Origin: Salinarchaeum sp. Harcht-Bsk1
GTDB lineage: Archaea; Halobacteriota; Halobacteria; Halobacteriales; Salinarchaeaceae
Reading direction: 5' to 3'
NCBI RefSeq assembly: GCF_000403645.1
Contig: NC_021313.1
Span: forward strand, 186,001-250,000
Length of the DNA stretch: 64,000 nucleotides
In this document: positions 8,762 through 17,234 of the stretch, one piece after another
Layout: every line of letters begins with the position of its first letter
How positions within the stretch are numbered: position 1 is the stretch's first letter
Position numbers and translations under genes: made by a program
The notes under the pieces: generated by a model
Databases searched by the model: none
Told to the model about the DNA's origin: nothing
The model's input: only the letters and a program-made list of their open reading frames with translations

Positions 8762-8823
8762 CGCACGCCGTGCGCTGGGTGTTGCCCCGTTATTTCGCGT
8801 CGAGGGATTTAGGGCTTCCTAAA
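8762..8823 (-). promoter_or_regulatory. Promoter region of orphan ABC ATPase with two inverted repeats
   Basis: On the minus strand a TATA-like GAAATAACGG (complement of 8788-8797) is flanked by two perfect inverted repeats. TTTAGG-gctt-CCTAAA at 8808-8823 lies upstream of the box, and CGCACG-C-CGTGCG at 8762-8774 lies near the predicted transcription start. Both could be operator sites for a regulator that sets transporter level. Confidence 0.4.
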
Positions 8824-8929
8824 CCCCACGGCGTTGGCTGTGAGGGCAATCCTCGAGGGGAACGTCGGCGAGTGGCGGGTGCTACGGGCAGGACTCTGCA
8901 GCAGGAAACGTGGTTGTGAAGCGTGCCGG

Positions 8930-9556
8930 CTACTCCTCGGGCAGGTCGTCGATGAGCACGACCGCCTCGCCGTCGATGATCGTCGTGTCTTCGTCCTCGT
9001 CGTGGATTTCCGTCGTCAGGCGATACTGGTTCTCGCCGAGGTCCTCGACGACCTCGACGTTGGCGCTGACGCGATCGCCGATGCCGACGGGAGCGCTGAA
9101 CTTGAGGTCCTGGGACAGGTAGATCGTGAGACCTGGAAGCCGGGCGAGCGCGGCGCTAATGAGCCCCGAGGCGAGCGTCCCGTGGACGATCCGACCGCCG
9201 AACCGGGTTCGCTGGGCGAAGTCGTCGTCGAGGTGGAGTCGGTTGGTGTCACCGCTTGCACGTCCGAAGGCGTGCACGTCCTCGTCCGTGAGCCGTTTGG
9301 AGAAGGTGACGGTGTCGCCGACGCCGATGTCCTCACGACGATCGACCGACCGCTCGAAGGTCCAGTCGGGTTCTTCGCCCGCAACCGAGGGAACGGTCTC
9401 CTCGGGGAACCCGTCGCCGTTCGACTCGTCCTCCGTCACGAAGGCCGAAAACGCGGCACGATTCGCGGCCGCGGTGTTTCGGACGACGGTGCTCGTGAGG
9501 TCCATCCACGCGTCTGCGACGGCGGTGAAACCGTTTACCCCCCTCGTGTCGGACAT
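8930..9556 (-). CDS. phaJ: MaoC-family (R)-specific enoyl-CoA hydratase, PhaJ-like
   Basis: A 208-residue hot-dog-fold protein expected to hydrate trans-2-enoyl-CoA to (R)-3-hydroxyacyl-CoA, linking beta-oxidation to PHA synthesis. The first 65 residues (MSDTRGVNGFTAVADAWMDL...) are a helical N-terminal extension. The MaoC domain follows, with the hydratase motif FGRASGDTNRLHLDDDFAQR (catalytic Asp and His) and FGGRIVHGTLASGL. The ATG at 9556 is chosen because the longer frame upstream (to 9613) lacks homology. It is divergent from phaR across about 500 bases, as expected for the PHA locus of haloarchaea, where a maoC gene borders the phaRPEC genes. The symbol rests on context; the family call is firm. 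Confidence 0.87.
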   Translation of the reverse strand: MSDTRGVNGFTAVADAWMDLTSTVVRNTAAANRAAFSAFVTEDESNGDGFPEETVPSVAGEEPDWTFERSVDRREDIGVGDTVTFSKRLTDEDVHAFGRASGDTNRLHLDDDFAQRTRFGGRIVHGTLASGLISAALARLPGLTIYLSQDLKFSAPVGIGDRVSANVEVVEDLGENQYRLTTEIHDEDEDTTIIDGEAVVLIDDLPEE

Positions 9557-9874
9557 ACGATTCGTAGGTTCGTGGGGGTACTTGTGTGCATTGGCTCGTG
9601 TCAACCAGCACATTCGTTTCGAGGTTCCTACCGACCACTATCCGGGACATTAGCCGACTCGTACCGGGGAAATCCGAAGGATAGGACGGCGAACGCACGC
9701 TGGCGAAAGCCAGGCGTATACGGGTGTAATCGGACTCATCTCGTTCGTTTCCGAGAGCAAGTGGCACGGTCGCGAGGCCAGTTGGGTGGTACCAGGGGTG
9801 CGGTGGTGCCGTTCGAACCGTCGCAAGACGAATGCAGCCAGGTGCGTGCCAGCGGCAAGCCAGGTCGTCGTCAT

Positions 9875-9906
9875 TGCCGGACCACGTCACTGCCGTACCA
9901 CGTCGC
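9875..9906. repeat. 16-base imperfect tandem repeat
   Basis: Two adjacent 16-base units, 9875-9890 and 9891-9906, match at 14 of 16 positions. Each contains ACCACGTC. It sits in the phaJ-phaR regulatory region, about 85 bases upstream of the TACCA array. Confidence 0.5.
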
Positions 9907-9990
9907 TGACGGGCCACACCTGATCGTCCGGCGTCCGGCGCAGACACTCGCACCGGAAATCGTTAGCAAGCGCAGCTCCGAACCGGCCAG

Positions 9991-10034
9991 TACCACTCAA
10001 TACCATTGAGTACCATCTGAGGGGAAGCTTTAAG
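9991..10034 (+). promoter_or_regulatory. phaR promoter with three in-phase TACCA repeats and a 7-bp palindrome
   Basis: Three consecutive 10-base units, TACCACTCAA (9991), TACCATTGAG (10001) and TACCATCTGA (10011), place TACCA exactly one helical turn apart. Overlapping them is a perfect inverted repeat ACTCAAT-acc-ATTGAGT (9995-10011). The TATA box CTTTAAG follows at 10028-10034, 26-32 bases before the phaR ATG at 10060. The position is suited to autoregulation by the AbrB-like PhaR, known to repress its own operon in Haloferax mediterranei; whether this is its site is inference. Confidence 0.6.
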
Positions 10035-10059
10035 CTCCCGGGTAGCGTACACGTAAGTG

Positions 10060-10374
10060 ATGACGGACGACAACGCTGGGTTCCCCTGGCCGCCGGCGAT
10101 GTTCGCCGAGCAGTTTCAGGAGGCGAGTGAAGATGCCATGCAACGGCAGCAGGAGCTGTACAAGCAGTGGCTCTCCATGAGTGCCGACGGCACGAGTGGT
10201 GGCCTCTCGGAGCTCAGTGCCCTGAGCACTGGCACGGCGACCTTCAAGTCCCGCGTACAGAGCGGCGGCCGGATCTCGATCCCGGACGCCGAGCGCGAGG
10301 CCCTCGACATCGAGGAGGGGGACATCGTCCAGACGATCGTCGTCCCCGTCAAGCGAGATCGAGACTCAGAGTGA
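10060..10374 (+). CDS. phaR: PHA operon regulator PhaR, AbrB-like
   Basis: A 104-residue regulator of PHA granule genes. The N-terminal half is a helical segment (GFPWPPAMFAEQFQEASEDA...) of a type seen in granule-associated proteins. The C-terminal half (about residues 60-104) is an AbrB/SpoVT swapped-hairpin DNA-binding domain (FKSRVQSGGRISIPDAEREA, then EEGDIVQTIVVPVK). In Haloferax mediterranei the equivalent protein represses the operon and also binds granules. Start: either GTG at 10057 or ATG at 10060; the ATG is preferred because CTTTAAG at 10028 fits a leaderless start there. It is first gene of phaR-phaP-phaE-phaC; phaP begins 5 bases after its stop. Confidence 0.9.
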   Translation: MTDDNAGFPWPPAMFAEQFQEASEDAMQRQQELYKQWLSMSADGTSGGLSELSALSTGTATFKSRVQSGGRISIPDAEREALDIEEGDIVQTIVVPVKRDRDSE

Positions 10375-10379
10375 TTCCA

Positions 10380-10841
10380 ATGACTGACACCAACCCCATG
10401 ACGACCGCGTTCGACTTCCAGCGCAGCATGATCGAGCAGACCCACCAGATGACCCACGAGACGATCGAGGCCCAGAAGACGGCCGTCAACGCGATGGCCG
10501 ACAGCGTGGCGACCCTCGAGCAGGTCGCGGACCAGAACGTGGAGCTCTCCCACGAGGCCGTCCACGCCTACCTCGACGCGATCGAGCAGGTCGTCCCCGA
10601 GGCCGAGTTCGGCGACGTTCGCGAGCTCGTCGACGACGGCTACGAGAGCGCCGCCGAGTTCCAGGACGAGACCTGGACGGCCGTCCACGAGGCCGTCGAG
10701 GAGGGCGTCCAGAACTTCGAGACCGCCGCCGACAACTACGGCGAGATGGTCGACAGTTCCTTCGACACCTACCTGCAGGCCCACGAGCAGGTCGAGGCGT
10801 CCGCCGAGGAGTTCGAAGAGATCGACGTCTCCGCCGACTGA
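10380..10841 (+). CDS. phaP: Phasin PhaP, PHA granule structural protein
   Basis: A 153-residue, nearly all-helical acidic protein expected to coat PHA granules. The sequence MTDTNPMTTAFDFQRSMIEQ followed by long amphipathic helices (QKTAVNAMADSVATLEQVAD, ENFETAADNYGEMVD-type repeats) is as in haloarchaeal PhaP. It starts at the ATG at 10380, five bases after the phaR stop, so translation is likely coupled. The predicted helices (about residues 10-65, 68-110 and 112-145) fit a phasin bundle. It lies between phaR and phaE as in Haloferax and Haloarcula. Confidence 0.9.
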   Translation: MTDTNPMTTAFDFQRSMIEQTHQMTHETIEAQKTAVNAMADSVATLEQVADQNVELSHEAVHAYLDAIEQVVPEAEFGDVRELVDDGYESAAEFQDETWTAVHEAVEEGVQNFETAADNYGEMVDSSFDTYLQAHEQVEASAEEFEEIDVSAD

Positions 10842-10881
10842 AGCCCCCTTTTTCAACTACTTGCGGTTGCAATACCCCACC

Positions 10882-11430
10882 ATGAGCGAACAAACCACCA
10901 CGCCACCCGCACAGGAGAGCTGGACAGCGTTCGTCGAGAACATGAACGAGCAGATGGTCGACGCCTTCGAGGCCAACGTCGAGGCGCAGTCCCAGTTCGT
11001 CGAGACCTGGGCCGAGACGCTCTCAGAGGGCACCGACGACGAGCGCTTCGGCGAAGGCGTGCAGGGCTACGCCCGCGCCTACAAGGTCTGGATGGAGGCC
11101 GCCGAAGACATGGCCGAGCAGGTCGCCGCCGAGGGCACCGACGTGTCGCCCGACGACCTGCGGGACGTCTGGCTCTCGAGCGCCAACGAGGCGTTCAAGG
11201 AGGTCATGTCCACGAGCGCGTTCGCCGCGATGACCGGCGAGACGGTCGAGGACGCCCTCGAACTCCGGCAGGCCGCCGACGAGAACGCACAGTCCACGCT
11301 GCACGCGCTCGGCATGGCGACCGAACGGGACATTCGCGAAGTCGGCGACCGCCTCGTCGAACTCGAACGCCGCCAGCACGGCATCGAGCAGAAGCTCGAC
11401 CGCGTGCTGGACGCACTCGAGGAGGAGTAA
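10882..11430 (+). CDS. phaE: PHA synthase subunit PhaE (haloarchaeal type)
   Basis: A 182-residue helical partner subunit of class III-type PHA synthase; PhaE is needed for PhaC activity on the granule. The sequence starts [20 protein letters not shown] and continues with amphipathic helices; residues about 150-182 ([20 protein letters not shown] ... [11 protein letters not shown]) form a C-terminal coiled coil of the kind found in PhaE proteins. The ATG at 10882 is preceded by a 40-base gap with TTTTTCAAC, which could be a weak promoter or a T tract. PhaC begins 4 bases after its stop, so the two subunits are translationally linked. Haloarchaeal PhaE is shorter than bacterial PhaE. Confidence 0.9.
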   Translation: MSEQTTTPPAQESWTAFVENMNEQMVDAFEANVEAQSQFVETWAETLSEGTDDERFGEGVQGYARAYKVWMEAAEDMAEQVAAEGTDVSPDDLRDVWLSSANEAFKEVMSTSAFAAMTGETVEDALELRQAADENAQSTLHALGMATERDIREVGDRLVELERRQHGIEQKLDRVLDALEEE

Positions 11431-11434
11431 CGGG

Positions 11435-12889
11435 GTGACGACGATGCAGAACCCCTACGCAGGCTTCCTCGACATGCAGCGCACGGCCTGGGAGCAGGCC
11501 ACCGAAGCCGCCGAGAAGCTCGGCGCAGCCCCCGACGCGAACGAGTCCATCGCGTCCGTGGACGTCGGCGAAACCCCCAGCGAGGTGGTCTATGAGGAGA
11601 ACAAGCTCCGGCTCCTCCACTACGAGCCGCTAACGGAGGAACAACACGACGTCCCGATCCTCATCGTCTACGCGCTGATCAACCGACCGTACATCCTCGA
11701 CCTCCAGCCCAGCCGCTCGGTCGTTCGCACGCTCCTGGAGAACGGGTTCGACGTCTACCTCATCGACTGGGGAGAGCCCTCGATCCTCGACACGTCGCTG
11801 ACGCTCGAGGACTACGTCACGCGCTACATCGACAACTGCGTCGACGAGGTTCGCGACCGCTCCGGCCAGGATTCGATCAATATCCTGGGCTACTGCATGG
11901 GCGGGACCATGTCCTCCATGTACGCCACGCTCGAACCCGAGAAAGTTCGCAACCTCGGCCTCATGGCCGCCGGGCTCTGCTTCGCGGGCGAGGGCGGCAT
12001 TCTCGAACTCTGGGGCGACGAGGAGTACTTCGATCCAGACGCCGTCACGGAGACGTTCGGCAACGTCCCGGCGGAGTTCCTCGACACCGGCTTCGCGCTG
12101 ATGGACCCCGTCGAGAACTACGTCACGAAGTACGTCCGGTTCTACGAGAACATGGAGGACGAGGACTTCGTCGAGAACTTCGCACGGATGGAGGAGTGGC
12201 TCGGCGACGGCATCGACGTCGCGGGCGCCGCGTTCGACGAGTTCATCGAGGACATCTACCAGGAGAACAAGCTCTACGAGAACGAACTGTACCTCGGCGA
12301 CCGGCACGTCGACGTGAACGAGATCGACATGCCGGTGCTCCAGATCGTCGCGGAGTACGATCACCTGATTCCCCCGGGCGCTTCCAAACCGTTCAACGAC
12401 GTGGTCGGAACCGACGACGTCACGACGATGGAGTTCGCCACGGGCCACATCGGCATGAGCGTCTCTTCGCGATCGCACGCACAGCTCTGGCCCGACGTCT
12501 GCGAGTGGTTCGAGGAGCGATCCCAGCTCGAAGACGACGAGCCTGCAACCGAATCGGCCGCGGAACCTGAGCCTGACACCGAATCGGCCGCGGAAGCCGA
12601 CGACGAAGCCTCGGCGTCCGAAACGAGCATCAGCGAAGCCGAGGGCGCCGACGAGGCAGCGACCGAAGACGCCGAAACTGGTGAATCGGAGGCCGAGACG
12701 GCCGACGCGGCTACCCTGCAGGACGTCGACGGGATCGGTCCGGCCTACGAAGAACGCCTCGAAGAGGCCGGCATCTCGACCGTCGCAGCGCTCGCCGACG
12801 CCGACGCCGCCGCGCTCGCTGCGGACACCGAAGTCGCGCCCAACCGGATCCTCTCCTGGATCGAACAGGCCGAACAGCTCAGCGAGTAG
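11435..12889 (+). CDS. phaC: PHA synthase catalytic subunit PhaC with C-terminal helix-hairpin-helix tail
   Basis: The enzyme polymerises (R)-3-hydroxyacyl-CoA into PHA on the granule surface. Alpha/beta-hydrolase core, residues about 45-365, with lipase-like box GYCMGG (nucleophile Cys154), Asp309 in VAEYDH and His338 in ATGHIG, the Cys-Asp-His triad of class III synthases. Residues about 366-430 are an acidic Glu/Ala/Asp linker, followed by an extra domain to residue 484 with the helix-hairpin-helix pattern [20 protein letters not shown]. That tail resembles HhH modules of DNA-binding or ribosomal proteins and is absent from bacterial PhaC. The start is GTG at 11435 or ATG at 11444; the GTG is given because it lies just after the phaE stop with GAGGAG upstream. 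It is last gene of phaRPEC. Confidence 0.93.
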   Translation: MTTMQNPYAGFLDMQRTAWEQATEAAEKLGAAPDANESIASVDVGETPSEVVYEENKLRLLHYEPLTEEQHDVPILIVYALINRPYILDLQPSRSVVRTLLENGFDVYLIDWGEPSILDTSLTLEDYVTRYIDNCVDEVRDRSGQDSINILGYCMGGTMSSMYATLEPEKVRNLGLMAAGLCFAGEGGILELWGDEEYFDPDAVTETFGNVPAEFLDTGFALMDPVENYVTKYVRFYENMEDEDFVENFARMEEWLGDGIDVAGAAFDEFIEDIYQENKLYENELYLGDRHVDVNEIDMPVLQIVAEYDHLIPPGASKPFNDVVGTDDVTTMEFATGHIGMSVSSRSHAQLWPDVCEWFEERSQLEDDEPATESAAEPEPDTESAAEADDEASASETSISEAEGADEAATEDAETGESEAETADAATLQDVDGIGPAYEERLEEAGISTVAALADADAAALAADTEVAPNRILSWIEQAEQLSE

Positions 12890-12926
12890 CCGGTCCGACC
12901 CCGATTCGGTCCGCTGACAGGGCCAC

Positions 12927-12934
12927 CATTTATT
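12927..12934 (+). promoter_or_regulatory. TATA-like box upstream of phaB
   Basis: CATTTATT lies after the phaC stop and about 76-83 bases before the phaB ATG. If used, transcription would start near 12958 and leave a leader of about 50 bases, unusually long for this window. Confidence 0.45.
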
Positions 12935-12966
12935 GCCGCCTTCGCCGTGATGTGATCTAGTGACGA

Positions 12967-12991
12967 CGCGACCGTTGCGGACGGGGTCGCG
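12967..12991 (+). promoter_or_regulatory. Stem-loop in the likely phaB leader
   Basis: CGCGACC (12967-12973) pairs perfectly with GGTCGCG (12985-12991) around an 11-base loop. It lies between the putative TATA box and the phaB start codon, so it may fold in the mRNA leader or serve as an operator. Confidence 0.35.
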
Positions 12992-13009
12992 CTACCACGG
13001 AGACCACCC

Positions 13010-13747
13010 ATGGAAGGACGCACCTGTCTGATCACCGGCGCATCGAAAGGCATCGGGCGCGGCATCGCAGAGCACCTCGGCGAGTCCGGCGCGAACGTCG
13101 CCGTCAACTACCGCTCCTCCGTCGAGGAGGCCGAGGAAGTCGTCGAGACGATCGAGGACAGCGGCGGCCAGGCGATCGCGACGCGAGCGGACGTGACCGG
13201 TCGCCGCGAGGTGGAAGCGATGCGCGACGAAATTCACGACGCGTTCGGACCGATCGACGTGCTCGTGAACAACGCGGGCATCACCCAGGACACGAAGTTC
13301 GAGGAGATGACCCGCGAGGAGTGGGATACGGTCATCGACGTACACCTCGGCGGCGCGTTCAACTGCACGCAGACGTTCTTCGACGACATCAAGCAGTCCG
13401 AGTACGGCCGACTCATCAGCATCTCCTCGATCGTCGGCAAGCAGGGCAACTTCGGGCAGGCGAACTACGCGGCGGCAAAGAGCGGCCTGTTCGGGTTCGT
13501 CCGGACCCTGGCACTCGAACTCGCGGAGTCAGGCTCGACCGCGAACTGCGTCGCGCCTGGCTTCACCGAGACGTCGATGCTCGAGACCGTCCCGGATCGC
13601 GTCCGCGAGGTCATCCTCGAAGACATCCCGCTGAATCGGTTCGGCTCCATCGACGACGTCGCCTGCGTCGTGGAGTTCCTCGCCAGCGAGGAGTCCTCCT
13701 ACATCACCGGCGAAGTCCTCGACGTCAACGGCGGGATGGACCTGTAG
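13010..13747 (+). CDS. phaB: Acetoacetyl-CoA reductase, PhaB/FabG-type SDR
   Basis: A 245-residue short-chain dehydrogenase expected to reduce 3-ketoacyl-CoA to (R)-3-hydroxyacyl-CoA for PHA synthesis. The cofactor loop TGASKGIG is at residues 9-16, NNAG at 87-90, and the catalytic Ser (139/140), Tyr153 and Lys157 lie in SISSIVG and YAAAK. Asn33-Tyr34-Arg35 after the second strand suggests NADPH preference. It lies 120 bases after phaC on the same strand with its own probable promoter (12927). FabG-like reductases are hard to tell apart by sequence; the gene position is what supports PhaB. It converges with the ABC permease gene at 13804. Confidence 0.85.
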   Translation: MEGRTCLITGASKGIGRGIAEHLGESGANVAVNYRSSVEEAEEVVETIEDSGGQAIATRADVTGRREVEAMRDEIHDAFGPIDVLVNNAGITQDTKFEEMTREEWDTVIDVHLGGAFNCTQTFFDDIKQSEYGRLISISSIVGKQGNFGQANYAAAKSGLFGFVRTLALELAESGSTANCVAPGFTETSMLETVPDRVREVILEDIPLNRFGSIDDVACVVEFLASEESSYITGEVLDVNGGMDL

Positions 13748-13803
13748 CGGTCTCCTGCGAGCCGCAGTTCGCGAATCGGGACAGAAATTCCGACCCCCTG
13801 TGA

Positions 13804-15036
13804 TTACTCCCTGCGGAGTGCCTCGATCGGATCGACGCGCGCTGCGCGCCAGGCCGGGTAGAGTCCCGAGACGACGCCAACACCGATGCCGACGGCGACG
13901 GCGATCCCGATCCAGTTGAGGGGGTAGACCACCGGCCAGCCGATGAAGTTGACGATGAGGTAGCCGAGTCCAACGCCCGTGAGAACGCCGAACACCGCGC
14001 CGATCGCACCGAGGATGATCGACTCCAGCAGGAACAGCTGGAGGACGTCGCGGCTGCGTGCACCGACGGCCTTCATCACCCCGATTTCGCTCGTCCGTTC
14101 GGTGACGCTGACGATCATGATGTTGGCGATACCGATCGAGCCGACGACCAGGGAGATCGCTGCGATCCCGCCGATGAAGATGGTAATCTGATCCAGAATC
14201 CCCGTGAACTGGTCGATCATGTCGTCGATCGTCTGGACCACGATCCGATGGTCACTCTGTTTGAGTTCCTGGGCGTCCGAGTCCTGTTTGAGGTACTGCG
14301 TTACCTCGGCCTGAACGGAGTCCAGTTCGTCCTGGCTACTCGCGCGGATTTCCAGTCCGCCGAACGCGGTCACCTGGTTGCCGTCTGGTCCGTCGACCGA
14401 CGTCTGGTAGTGCTCCAGGGAGGTCCAGACGTTGTTGCCACCGCCTCCGGCGCCGACGTTGCTCTCGACGATCCCGGCGACGGTGAGGTTGATCCGGCGG
14501 CCGTCGTCGAGCGCGATCTGGATCTCGTCGCCGACGGTGACGTTCTCCTCGAACTCCTCGGTGAGTCCATCGGAGATCACGGCTTCACCGGGGCCAGCGA
14601 ACGTTTCGCCCTCCTCGAGCGAGTCGAACCCGTCGTACTGGAAGCGTTCGGGGCTCGTTGCGGTCACGCCAACGGCCCCGGTTATCGAATCACCGCTGAA
14701 CGTCACCTGCGACGCGTCTAAATCGCCCGTGGGAGCGACGTACTCTACCCCGTCGATCGCGCGAAGTTGCTCGACGTCGCGCTCCGTGTAGATCGGCGCG
14801 TCGAGATTGATGATACCGGTACCGGCGTCCGGTGAGGTCTGCGTCGAGACCTGCATCACGGGCTCGTCGTTCACGTCGACGTCGCCGAGGACGTCCTCCT
14901 GGAACGCGCCCCCGAGCATCATGAACACGATCACCGACGCGATCCCGATGATGACACCGAGCGTCGTGAGCGTGGAACGGAGCTTGTGGCCGGTGATCGA
15001 CCGCCACCCGATCCGGATGCTCTCGAAGAACTTCAC
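13804..15036 (-). CDS. MacB/FtsX-like ABC transporter permease (operon 1)
   Basis: A 410-residue permease of the MacB/LolCE class. There is one N-terminal transmembrane helix (about residues 18-42, [20 protein letters not shown]), an extracytoplasmic MacB_PCD-type domain of roughly 200 residues, and three C-terminal helices of the FtsX domain with the conserved block [33 protein letters not shown]. The last residues ([18 protein letters not shown]) are the canonical end. Such systems export peptides, lipoproteins or other substrates or do mechanical work; substrate unknown. It overlaps the ATPase gene by 4 bases, so the two are co-translated. A diverged paralogue lies at 15999-17234. Confidence 0.93.
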   Translation of the reverse strand: MKFFESIRIGWRSITGHKLRSTLTTLGVIIGIASVIVFMMLGGAFQEDVLGDVDVNDEPVMQVSTQTSPDAGTGIINLDAPIYTERDVEQLRAIDGVEYVAPTGDLDASQVTFSGDSITGAVGVTATSPERFQYDGFDSLEEGETFAGPGEAVISDGLTEEFEENVTVGDEIQIALDDGRRINLTVAGIVESNVGAGGGGNNVWTSLEHYQTSVDGPDGNQVTAFGGLEIRASSQDELDSVQAEVTQYLKQDSDAQELKQSDHRIVVQTIDDMIDQFTGILDQITIFIGGIAAISLVVGSIGIANIMIVSVTERTSEIGVMKAVGARSRDVLQLFLLESIILGAIGAVFGVLTGVGLGYLIVNFIGWPVVYPLNWIGIAVAVGIGVGVVSGLYPAWRAARVDPIEALRRE

Positions 15037-15833
15037 TCTGCGTCACCTCCGCTCGTACCTATCGATTCGTCTGCAGTCGGCTGGGCCGTCTTGGGACCAC
15101 CGTCCTCGACGCCCGCACTGTCGAATTCCTCGATGTAGTCGAGTTCCCCGTCCAGCAAGTGGACGATGCGCTCGGCGTGCTCGGCGATGTGGCGCTCGTG
15201 GGTGACCATCAGAATCGTCCGGCCCTCGTCGTGCAGCTCCTCGAAGAGGTCCATGATGTCGGCGCCGGTTTCGCTGTCGAGGTTTCCCGTCGGCTCGTCG
15301 GCGAGGATGAGGGTCGGCTCGTTGGCGAGGGCTCGGGCGATCGCGACGCGCTGGCGCTGCCCGCCGGACAGTTCGTTCGGTGCGTGATCGAGTCGATCGC
15401 CGAGCCCGACTCGCTCGAGGAGGGTCTGCGCTCGCTCGCGACGGCCCTCGTCGACGACGTCGTTGAACACCATCGGGAGCGTGACGTTCTCGGCGGCGCT
15501 GAGACGGGGCATCAGGTTGAACGTCTGGAAGACGAACCCGATCTTCGTCCCGCGGAGCTTCGCGCGCTGGGCGCCGGAGAGATCGCCCACCGAGCGACCG
15601 TCGATCTCGACCGTTCCCTCGTCTGGCGTGTCCAGACAGCCCAGCATGTTCATGAGCGTACTCTTGCCCGATCCACTCGGGCCCATGACAGCAGTAAACG
15701 ACCCTTCTTCGAGGGCCAACGAGAGATTCTGTAACGCGTGGACCGGTTCCCCCATATAGTACGTTCGTCCGACGTTGTGCGCTGTGACGACGCCGGAGCC
15801 AGCATCGCCGTCGGAGCGCTGCGTTTTCGACAT
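15033..15833 (-). CDS. MacB/LolD-like ABC transporter ATPase (operon 1)
   Basis: A 266-residue ATPase for the adjacent permease. Walker A is GPSGSGKST at 51-59, the signature is [15 protein letters not shown] and Walker B is [12 protein letters not shown] with the LolD-type [10 protein letters not shown] segment after it. The start at 15833 is backed by TTTTATA (complement of 15861-15867), 28-34 bases upstream. An inverted repeat ACTCG-ggat-CGAGT lies between that box and the start. Bases 15451-15782 differ at only 4 positions from 17622-17953 in the second operon, while the rest of the gene is much more diverged, pointing to gene conversion. Confidence 0.94.
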   Translation of the reverse strand: MSKTQRSDGDAGSGVVTAHNVGRTYYMGEPVHALQNLSLALEEGSFTAVMGPSGSGKSTLMNMLGCLDTPDEGTVEIDGRSVGDLSGAQRAKLRGTKIGFVFQTFNLMPRLSAAENVTLPMVFNDVVDEGRRERAQTLLERVGLGDRLDHAPNELSGGQRQRVAIARALANEPTLILADEPTGNLDSETGADIMDLFEELHDEGRTILMVTHERHIAEHAERIVHLLDGELDYIEEFDSAGVEDGGPKTAQPTADESIGTSGGDAE

Positions 15834-15847
15834 CCTACCCGTCGATC

Positions 15848-15867
15848 ACTCGGGATCGAGTATAAAA
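15848..15867 (-). promoter_or_regulatory. Promoter and small palindrome of ABC operon 1
   Basis: On the minus strand TTTTATA is followed directly by ACTCG-atcc-CGAGT, a perfect 5-base inverted repeat in the stretch between TATA box and transcription start. The same layout with a different, longer palindrome is found at operon 2. Confidence 0.5.
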
Positions 15868-15998
15868 GTTGTATCACGGTTGCAGATCCGGAAACCATGC
15901 CCGTCAGCAGCAAGTACGCAGTCTCTCCGAAACTCGATCGCCACTACAGCAATCGTCGAATCGATACGTCGCTGGAGAAGCGGAGGCGACGGTCGTCC

Positions 15999-17234
15999 TT
16001 ACTCGCGGCGGAGGGCCTCGATCGGGTCAACCCTCGCGGCACGCCAAGCCGGGTAGAGTCCCGATACCACTCCGACACCGATGCCCACCACGACCGCGAT
16101 CACGATCCAGTCCGTCGGGTAGACCATCGGGAAGGCCGCGAAGGACACGAGCAGGAACCCGCCACCCAGCCCGAGTCCGACCCCGCCGATCGAACCGATG
16201 ATGCCGAGGATCAGCGACTCGATCAGGAACAGCTGGACGATGTCGCGGTTGTTCGCCCCGACTGCTTTCATGATGCCGATCTCGCGCGTCCGCTCGGTCA
16301 CGCTCACGATCATGATGTTCGCGATCCCGATCGCACCGACGATCAGTGCGATCCCGGCGATTCCAGCGATGAAGATCGTCACCTGATCGAAGATCTCGGC
16401 CACCTGCCCGAGCAGCTGGTCGAGCGTCTGGACGGCGATCCGCTTGTCGTCGTCGACGAGTTGCTCCGCGTCGGAGTCGCCAGAGTGGAAGTACGCGTCG
16501 GTTTGCTCGGTGACGTCGTTGATGTCATCGAAGCTCTCGACCCAGATATTCAGCGAGGTGTAGGCGCGCTCTCGCTCACCGCTCGGCGTCTCCACGGTCA
16601 CGTTGTAGTAGGGATCCTCCGCGACCCAGAGGGACGCACCGATGCCTGGCCCCTGATTCTCCGCGTTGAAGATACCCGAGACCGTGAAGCGCTCCCGGGT
16701 TCCATCCGAGAAGCTCACCTGGATCTCGTCACCGACCGACACGTTCCCGCCGAGTGATTCCGCGAGCCGGGTATCGATGACCGTTTCGCCGGGTCCGGCG
16801 AAGGGTTCCCCCTCGACGAAACTGCCGGAGACGTTCTTGGAGAAGCTCCGCGGGTCGGCGATCCGAACGGTGAACGAGACTGTACTCTCGTCACCGTATC
16901 GCAGCTGTGAGGCAGGTATCGTCCCGTCGGGATCGACGAACTCGACCCCGTCGATCTGCTCGATCTGCTCGACGTCGCTCGCGGTGTAGATCGGATCCTG
17001 GAACGTCTGGAATCCAAACCCGTTTTCGACGTTCCCCTGCGTCTGCACGAGGACGAGCGTCTGCTCCTCGGTGTCGAACCCACCGATTGCATCCTCCTCG
17101 AACGCACCACCCAGGACCATGAACGCGATGATGCTCCCGATGCCGATCACGATCCCGATGGTCGTGAGCGTCGATCGGAGCTTGTGCCCGGTGATCGCTC
17201 GCCAGCTAATGCGGAAACTCTCACCAATCTTCAC
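15999..17234 (-). CDS. MacB/FtsX-like ABC transporter permease (operon 2)
   Basis: A 411-residue paralogue of the operon 1 permease with the same layout: N-terminal helix (about 18-42), extracytoplasmic domain, three C-terminal helices with [20 protein letters not shown], and the end [18 protein letters not shown]. The first 40 residues and the FtsX domain are closely similar between the paralogues, whereas the extracytoplasmic domain (about residues 45-270) is strongly diverged. This suggests different substrates or partners with conserved coupling to the ATPase. It overlaps its ATPase gene by 4 bases. Confidence 0.93.
   Translation of the reverse strand: MKIGESFRISWRAITGHKLRSTLTTIGIVIGIGSIIAFMVLGGAFEEDAIGGFDTEEQTLVLVQTQGNVENGFGFQTFQDPIYTASDVEQIEQIDGVEFVDPDGTIPASQLRYGDESTVSFTVRIADPRSFSKNVSGSFVEGEPFAGPGETVIDTRLAESLGGNVSVGDEIQVSFSDGTRERFTVSGIFNAENQGPGIGASLWVAEDPYYNVTVETPSGERERAYTSLNIWVESFDDINDVTEQTDAYFHSGDSDAEQLVDDDKRIAVQTLDQLLGQVAEIFDQVTIFIAGIAGIALIVGAIGIANIMIVSVTERTREIGIMKAVGANNRDIVQLFLIESLILGIIGSIGGVGLGLGGGFLLVSFAAFPMVYPTDWIVIAVVVGIGVGVVSGLYPAWRAARVDPIEALRRE

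Larger units (their letters stand above)
9557..10059. other. Long non-coding region between phaJ-like gene and phaR
   Basis: About 500 bases with no coding sequence I can support. It holds a 16-base imperfect tandem repeat at 9875-9906 (TGCCGGACCACGTCAC then TGCCGTACCACGTCGC), three in-phase TACCA elements at 9991-10020, and the phaR TATA box at 10028-10034. It is long for a haloarchaeal divergent promoter and probably carries the control of the PHA locus in both directions. Confidence 0.5.

Noticed and set aside
9650-9874. A 74-codon frame in the phaJ-phaR gap
   Set aside because: It lacks a plausible start context and family resemblance, and its Arg/Pro-rich composition fits non-coding DNA.
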